Source: a virus
Length of the DNA stretch: 31,230 nucleotides
Virus record (IMG/VR): IMGVR_UViG_3300021389_000095
Span: 1 to 31,230 of that record
Direction: 5' to 3' (one strand)
This document shows positions 26,766-31,230 of this stretch, one piece after another. The notes below the pieces were generated by a model, which made no database searches, had not been told where the DNA came from, and was given only the letters and a program-made list of their open reading frames with translations. Numbering within the stretch: position 1 is the first letter of the stretch; every line of letters starts with the position of its first letter. The translations under genes and the position numbers were made by a program.

Positions 26766-28509
26766 TAAAGACAAACTTCTAACAGAGTTTAGTCATAAAA
26801 CACTAGAGGACAGATACCTCGTTGGGGATGAGAAGTCACCACAAGAGGCTTTTGCTCGAGCAGCAACAGCTTTTGCAGATGATGAAGATCATGCCCAAAG
26901 ATTATATGATTACGCAAGTAATCTATGGTTTATGTTCTCTACACCCGTACTTTCAAATGGAGGTACAGAACGAGGTATGCCTATCTCATGTTTTCTCAAT
27001 TATGTAGAAGATAGTAGAGAGGGTATTACAGATCATTACACCGAAAACGCTTATTTATCTTCTTTCGGAGGAGGTATAGGTGGTTCTTGGAGTGCAGTGA
27101 GATCACAAGGAACATCAACTTCCAAAGGTTCAGAGTCCACAGGTGCAATTCCTTTTATGAAAGTAGTAGATGCAGAGATGCTTGCTTTTTCACAAGGAGT
27201 TACAAGACGAGGGAGTTATGCAGGTTATATGCATATTACACATCCTGAAGTTGAAGAATTTCTAGACATTCGTAAGCCTACTGGTGGAGATATTAATCGT
27301 AAGTGTACAAACTTACATCATGGTGTAGTCATAAATGATAAGTTTATGGAAACTATACACAGAGCTACGCATGAACAAAACTTTGATGATAGTTGGGAAC
27401 TTATTGATCCTCACACACAAGAAGTTAAAAAAGTAGTGTCCGCAAGAACACTTTGGGTAAAATTACTGCAGAATCGCATGGAAACAGGAGAACCTTATCT
27501 CATGTTTGAAGATGCTGTAAATGCAGATTTACCCGACTTTCAGAAAAGAAAAGGACTCTATGTAAATCATAGTAATCTTTGTTCTGAAATCACTCTTGCC
27601 ACAAATGAAGAAAGAACAGCAGTATGTTGTCTTTCAAGTGTAAATCTGGAGTATTTTGACGAATGGTCTAAGATTCCAGCATTTATACCAGACTTAGTAC
27701 GAATGTTAGACAATGTATTAGATTACTTTATTGAACACGCCCCAAGTCAGATGGAAAAAGCCAAGTACAGTGCCTTCAGAGAAAGAAGTATCGGTCTTGG
27801 CGCAATGGGATTTCATGCTTATTTGCAAAGAAACAATATTCCATTTGAAAGTATTGGAGCAAGTGGTAAAAATCACCAAATGTTTAAGCATATCAAACAA
27901 GACGCATTACATGAAACTCGTAGACTCGCAGTTGAGAGAGGTGCTTGTCCCGATGATGACTCTTGTGAAGTGCGAAACGCACATTTATTAGCGATTGCTC
28001 CAAATGCAAGTTCTAGTATTATTTGTGGAAATACAAGTCCAAGTATAGAACCTTTTCGTGCAAATGCATTTACTCAAAAAACAAAGAGTGGATCATTTTT
28101 ACTGAAGAATAAATACTTAGAGCAGTTATTAGAGCACAAAAGTGCGAATACCGATAATGTATGGAAAGAAATTGTTGCAAACAAAGGAAGTGTGCAACAT
28201 CTTGATATTCTTACACCAGAAGAAAAAGAAGTATTTAAAACAGCTGTAGAGATTAATCAATCTTGGGTTGTAGAACACGCTGCAGAAAGACAACAATTTG
28301 TTTGTCAATCTCAAAGTGTAAATTTATTCTTTCCGCCTGATGTAAATAAAGGTGATCTACACAATGTACATATGTTAGCATGGGCTAAAAATTTAAAAAC
28401 ATTATATTATTTACGAAGTGAAGCAATCAGCAGAGCTGATAATGTTTCTAGTAAAGTAAAAAGAGAAATAATCTTTGAACAAGAAGATTGTTTAGCATGC
28501 GAGGGATAA
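26749..28509 (+). CDS. nrdA: Class I ribonucleotide reductase large (alpha) subunit
   Basis: A 586-aa protein without the N-terminal ATP-cone; the family barrel starts almost at once, so overall-activity dATP inhibition is likely absent. Active-site residues: N276, C278 and E280 in NLCSEI; the redox Cys pair in PISCFLN and TAVCCLSS; the radical-transfer tyrosines in TLYYLRSE. The C-terminal CLACEG supplies the mobile redox Cys pair served by thioredoxin or glutaredoxin. Role: reduction of NDPs to dNDPs with the beta subunit that starts at the next base. Shorter than E. coli NrdA (761 aa), as expected for phage forms lacking the cone. No intein or split is seen. Confidence 0.95.
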   Translation: MKIDYSKDKLLTEFSHKTLEDRYLVGDEKSPQEAFARAATAFADDEDHAQRLYDYASNLWFMFSTPVLSNGGTERGMPISCFLNYVEDSREGITDHYTENAYLSSFGGGIGGSWSAVRSQGTSTSKGSESTGAIPFMKVVDAEMLAFSQGVTRRGSYAGYMHITHPEVEEFLDIRKPTGGDINRKCTNLHHGVVINDKFMETIHRATHEQNFDDSWELIDPHTQEVKKVVSARTLWVKLLQNRMETGEPYLMFEDAVNADLPDFQKRKGLYVNHSNLCSEITLATNEERTAVCCLSSVNLEYFDEWSKIPAFIPDLVRMLDNVLDYFIEHAPSQMEKAKYSAFRERSIGLGAMGFHAYLQRNNIPFESIGASGKNHQMFKHIKQDALHETRRLAVERGACPDDDSCEVRNAHLLAIAPNASSSIICGNTSPSIEPFRANAFTQKTKSGSFLLKNKYLEQLLEHKSANTDNVWKEIVANKGSVQHLDILTPEEKEVFKTAVEINQSWVVEHAAERQQFVCQSQSVNLFFPPDVNKGDLHNVHMLAWAKNLKTLYYLRSEAISRADNVSSKVKREIIFEQEDCLACEG

Positions 28510-29472
28510 ATGAGTTTATTAGAGGAAAGAGAATATTATAAACCTTTTGTATATCCGTGGGCATTTGAGTTTTACAAGAAACAACAACAAATGCATTGGC
28601 TACCTGAAGAAGTGCCATTACAGGATGACATTCGGGATTATAAAGAAAAATTATCAGAGGGTGAAAGAACACTTATAGACAATATATTTAAGTTCTTTAC
28701 ACAGGCTGATGTTGACGTGTGTTGTGGATATGCTAAGCATTATCTACCCACATTCAAACAACCTGAAGTAAGAATGATGCTAGTAAGTTATGCTGCGATG
28801 GAAGCAGTACACCAAGAAGCGTATTCTTTACTTTTGGAAACACTAGGAAAGTCTGATGAGATGTACCAAGAGTTTTTTGATATACAAGCTATGTCAGAAA
28901 AACATGAGTACTTAACAGACTTCAATATGGACACACCACATGAAATGGCTAAAACAATGGCTGTTTATAGTGGTTTCACCGAAGGAGTTCAGTTATTTAG
29001 TAGTTTTGCTATATTATTGAACTACCCAAGACATAATATGATGAAAGGTATGGGACAGATTGTTACATGGTCAATAAGAGATGAGTCTCTACATGTAGAA
29101 GGTCTTTCTAAACTTTTTAGAACATTTATTGCAGAGAATCCAGAGATATGGACAGACAAGTTAAAGTATGAAATCTACTGTGCGGCAGAAAGAGTAGTTG
29201 AACTTGAAGATAAATTTATTGATATTTGTTTCGATAAAGCAGATATTCCAGATTTAACAGCAGAGGAAGTAAAAGAGTATATTCGTTATATTGCGGATAG
29301 AAGATTACTAGGATTAGGTATGAAGAATATCTTTCATAGTAGTGATGAGAACCCTTTGCCTTGGATTGATATGCAGGTTAACGCAGTTGAGCATACCAAC
29401 TTTTTTGAAAACCGTGCTACTGAGTATGCTAAGGCTAGTACACAAGGAAATTGGCAGGATATATTTAAATGA
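28510..29472 (+). CDS. nrdB: Class I ribonucleotide reductase small (beta) subunit
   Basis: A 320-aa ferritin-like protein directly abutting nrdA. Metal and radical residues: an Asp in QADVDV, E98 and H101 with radical Tyr105 in MEAVHQEAY, E158 in GFTEGVQ, and E192 and H195 in RDESLHVEG. The C-terminal ENRATEYAKASTQGNWQDIF is the tail that docks in the alpha subunit. The intact Tyr fits a tyrosyl-radical (class Ia/b-like) enzyme. Its stop overlaps the next start as ATGA. Confidence 0.95.
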   Translation: MSLLEEREYYKPFVYPWAFEFYKKQQQMHWLPEEVPLQDDIRDYKEKLSEGERTLIDNIFKFFTQADVDVCCGYAKHYLPTFKQPEVRMMLVSYAAMEAVHQEAYSLLLETLGKSDEMYQEFFDIQAMSEKHEYLTDFNMDTPHEMAKTMAVYSGFTEGVQLFSSFAILLNYPRHNMMKGMGQIVTWSIRDESLHVEGLSKLFRTFIAENPEIWTDKLKYEIYCAAERVVELEDKFIDICFDKADIPDLTAEEVKEYIRYIADRRLLGLGMKNIFHSSDENPLPWIDMQVNAVEHTNFFENRATEYAKASTQGNWQDIFK

Positions 29473-29690
29473 GTGTACAATCAGAAAACCCTACTATCAC
29501 AATTAATGATGTAGAGTATAATATTTCCGATCTTTCAGACGACGCAAAGTACTTTATTAATTGCATAAGCAATATAGATAATCAGCTTTCGCAAATAAAG
29601 ATGAATCAAGACACCATGAATTTGGCTAGAGAAGGTTTTAGTCAGAGATTGGAGAAATTACTTGAACCACCTGTGAGTGAAGAAAGTTAA
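29469..29690 (+). CDS. Small conserved coiled-coil phage protein, DUF6447-like (73 aa)
   Basis: ATGA overlap with nrdB. The start TITINDVEYNISDLSDDAKY and the following helix (NCISNIDNQLSQIKMNQDTM) match a small phage family with a (I/V).(I/V)(D/N)G..Y....LS..A motif followed by a coiled coil (DUF6447, by memory). Last gene of the rightward block, seven bases before the terminator stem. Function unknown. Confidence 0.65.
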   Translation: MSVQSENPTITINDVEYNISDLSDDAKYFINCISNIDNQLSQIKMNQDTMNLAREGFSQRLEKLLEPPVSEES

Positions 29691-29696
29691 ACAATA

Positions 29697-29719
29697 AAGG
29701 GGCTTAAAGCCCCTTTTTT
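29697..29719 (+). terminator. Rho-independent terminator between convergent genes
   Basis: AAGGGGC (29697-29703) pairs with GCCCCTT (29709-29715), loop TTAAA, then a run of six T (29714-29719). It closes the rightward block. On the minus strand the same stem is followed only by TTTATTGTTT, so it may also work weakly for the converging tail genes. Confidence 0.92.
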
Positions 29720-29720
29720 A

Positions 29721-30773
29721 TTATCTTGCCGTTGTTGGTATTCCACCAGCAACAAATGGATGTTCTGCAAATGCCATAAATATACAGGTTGTACCACTTT
29801 GATTCAAAGTTGTCGCACTATTTCGTATTTTAAATCCATTGCTTAAAAAATCTAAACCTATATTATCGTTTGCGTTTTCTGCATCAGGTAGCGATGGATT
29901 AATACCATTATTAACTAAATTAAATGTATTTCTTTTATTATCAAACATATACCAATACTTATAATTAGAATCAGCTTTAATTAAAACAAAAGCAGGTTTG
30001 AAGCCTGTATAGACAAACGGACCATCTGTACTGGCATTACCAACATATTTGCCAAACTTGCTATAGCCCTGCACCTCTGCGAAACAATAAGCTACAAAAA
30101 TTCTATAAGAAGCTGTACTGCTACCGCCTCCAACAAAAGTAGTTGATGTTGGTGAAGAAAGAGAACTATTAAATTTATATCCATCTTCGTTAAGTTTAAG
30201 ATAATCCAAAGAACCATCTAAAACAGTTGTATAAAAATGCCAAAAACCATTAGAGTCTCCTCTTTCTCTTGCTTTATAAATTATAACTTTGGGTGTTACT
30301 CCTAAACCATGCCCTACTGTTTCATTTGAACCACTATTCATAGTGTAAGTTAGAATTGAAAATCCAGCATCACTATTTACTTGCACTGTTGATGTAACAG
30401 CACCATCATTATTTGTACTTGTCGTACCACCATTGGCTTTCCATTGCCATGCTACAAAAGGTTCTCCACTGGCGTTATAAGCTCCTGAAGTGCTACCTGT
30501 TGTAAACCCATCAGTATCAAAAGACTGAAATTTAGTTGTAGGTGATATTGTTCCTTCTACGTCAGTTCTGTCAGTAGATAAAAATTTAGTAACTCCTCTA
30601 TTACTATCGTGTAAAACAGGTTGATTATCATAGTCACGTCTTTTTATCCAAACTAAATCTGGTTGTAAATCACTATTACCATCATTTGTAATAGCATGAG
30701 TATCTGCATTATTTCCTGTATAAGTTTTAACTTGAAAATGTGCTGAAGGATCTTTTATTGTTGAATAAGCCAT
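29721..30773 (-). CDS. Tail/virion adhesin-like protein (DUF7483-type, 350 aa)
   Basis: Read leftward from the ATG at 30773, which has GAGGAG upstream on its strand; a longer start at 30803 lacks such a site. Begins MAYSTIKDPSAHFQVKTYTG. It contains DLVWIKRRDYDNQPVLHDSN, FTTGSTSGAYNASGEPFVAW, WQWKANGG, VGHGLGVTPKVIIYKAR and two YCFAEVQGYSKFGKYVGNA-type strands. These patterns (VWIK.R......LFD..RG, FVAWQWKAGG, FAEV.GYSKFG.Y.GN) are typical of marine phage tail-fibre or virion surface proteins. Gly/Ser/Thr/Asn-rich and beta-structured; likely a receptor-binding or decoration protein. The C-terminus is FAEHPFVAGGIPTTAR. TAATG overlap with the upstream gene shows they form one operon, opposite in direction to the rest of the window. 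Confidence 0.8.
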   Translation of the reverse strand: MAYSTIKDPSAHFQVKTYTGNNADTHAITNDGNSDLQPDLVWIKRRDYDNQPVLHDSNRGVTKFLSTDRTDVEGTISPTTKFQSFDTDGFTTGSTSGAYNASGEPFVAWQWKANGGTTSTNNDGAVTSTVQVNSDAGFSILTYTMNSGSNETVGHGLGVTPKVIIYKARERGDSNGFWHFYTTVLDGSLDYLKLNEDGYKFNSSLSSPTSTTFVGGGSSTASYRIFVAYCFAEVQGYSKFGKYVGNASTDGPFVYTGFKPAFVLIKADSNYKYWYMFDNKRNTFNLVNNGINPSLPDAENANDNIGLDFLSNGFKIRNSATTLNQSGTTCIFMAFAEHPFVAGGIPTTAR

Positions 30774-31230
30774 TATCCGTACTCCTCTAAATTTTTGGTA
30801 CATAATGCGTAGCCAGATTTTGTATCAAACTCAAAATTACCATAGCCATTGGGGTCTGTATTTCCTGAAGATACTGTAGCATCAAATGGATTACCAAAAT
30901 TGCAAAATGCTTTCATACCTGTGTTGTAAATAAAAACTACTGGGAAATAAAAATCATTTTCAAAATCGTGAGAAGTTGCAGTATGCCTAGTTGTAAATAA
31001 TGTGTCGTTTTTATAAATTTTTAAATTTGGATTTGATGAGTCGCATTGAAGTAAAAAACCAAAAACATCACCATCTGCACCAGTTCCTTCGGCGGGTGGG
31101 TCAAAATTAAAAGAAGTCCATATTTGAAAACCTGCATTATTTCCTGCTGTTGCTTTATCTGATGTAGTGCTTTGTATAATTGAAGTTGCTAACCATCCAG
31201 CACCTAACTCTATCCCGTCTCCACTATTGT
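30773..31230 (-). CDS. Tail/virion protein with SPRY-like domain, N-terminus beyond window
   Basis: On the minus strand the frame is open from the window edge to a TAA at 30775-30773 that overlaps the next ATG. About 151 residues are visible. They include SGDGIELGAGW-like strands, FGFLLQCDSSNPNLKIYKND, TATSHDFENDFYFPVVFIYN and MKAFCNFGNPFDATVSSG, ending YGNFEFDTKSGYALCTKNLE. The order G(D)..G.....(D)....(I)..N, YFPVVF....G....NFG, then GYGxFE(Y/F)..PSGY.ALCTKN is that of SPRY/concanavalin-like domains at the ends of marine phage structural proteins. It is a true partial gene, not a shadow, because it is longer than 450 bases without a stop and in frame with this recognisable ending. Partner of the 29721-30773 product. 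Confidence 0.8.
   Translation of the reverse strand, partial: NSGDGIELGAGWLATSIIQSTTSDKATAGNNAGFQIWTSFNFDPPAEGTGADGDVFGFLLQCDSSNPNLKIYKNDTLFTTRHTATSHDFENDFYFPVVFIYNTGMKAFCNFGNPFDATVSSGNTDPNGYGNFEFDTKSGYALCTKNLEEYG

Noticed and set aside
1-31230. tRNA genes, CRISPR arrays, integrase or att sites
   Set aside because: A visual scan found no convincing T-loop/cloverleaf, no regularly spaced repeats and no recombinase; a tRNA-finding program could still reveal one.

Overview
The window is a stretch of a tailed bacteriophage genome (Caudoviricetes-like), AT-rich, with almost no intergenic space and stop/start overlaps of the ATGA or TAATG kind at many junctions. The host is Gram-negative: there is an overlapping i-spanin/o-spanin pair, needed only where an outer membrane must be breached. 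Many hypothetical proteins look, from memory and not from a search, like families common in marine T4-like cyanophages and pelagiphages. The replication core is a different mix: family A DNA polymerase, NAD+-dependent ligase, DnaB-type helicase, DnaG-type primase and gp46/gp47-type SbcCD. A strictly lytic phage of a marine bacterium is the best inference. No integrase, repressor, tRNA or CRISPR array was seen.

Layout. 1-3761: 3' end of an hsp20 gene, an A-type Fe-S carrier (IscA-like), GH24 endolysin, a Thr-rich small protein, overlapping spanins, an acyl carrier protein and membrane proteins including a holin candidate. 3755-7740: small conserved phage proteins, two probable DNA-binding regulators, an IscU-like Fe-S scaffold with all its ligands, and a PC4-like protein. 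7739-12462: a NAD+-dependent DNA ligase split into two genes (adenylation+OB half at 7784-8746; zinc finger+HhH+BRCT half at 10918-11673). Between the halves lie glutaredoxin, six small ORFs, an HNH-like and a GIY-YIG-like gene. A multi-domain HTH protein and a terminator follow. 12477-21163: helicase, ParB-like protein, primase, PolA, a 2OG-Fe(II) oxygenase, an Api92/YubB-like protein and a UvsW-like helicase. 21170-29690: a conserved hypothetical, a putative ssDNA-binding protein, 2-Cys peroxiredoxin, SbcD/SbcC, a PD-(D/E)XK resolvase-like nuclease, 5'-3' exonuclease and class I ribonucleotide reductase NrdA/NrdB. A terminator at 29697-29719 closes the rightward block; two tail/virion adhesin-type genes run leftward from the right edge.

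Regulation. Five plus-strand promoters share an extended motif, AAAATANTNCTTGAC(A/T) - 17 bp - TATAATAT. They resemble host sigma-70 promoters, but the A-rich upstream block is also conserved. Two place the predicted transcription start at or next to the ATG (leaderless mRNA). The two ligase halves each have such a promoter, and these share an identical 17-nt block. Two rho-independent terminators follow the two HTH-protein genes.

How the genes fit together: primase, helicase, PolA, exonuclease, ligase, SSB and SbcCD/UvsW/resolvase form a nearly complete replication-recombination set. NrdAB with glutaredoxin could supply dNTPs. IscA, IscU, peroxiredoxin and Hsp20 look like metabolic/stress genes that could keep Fe-S and redox proteins working during infection.
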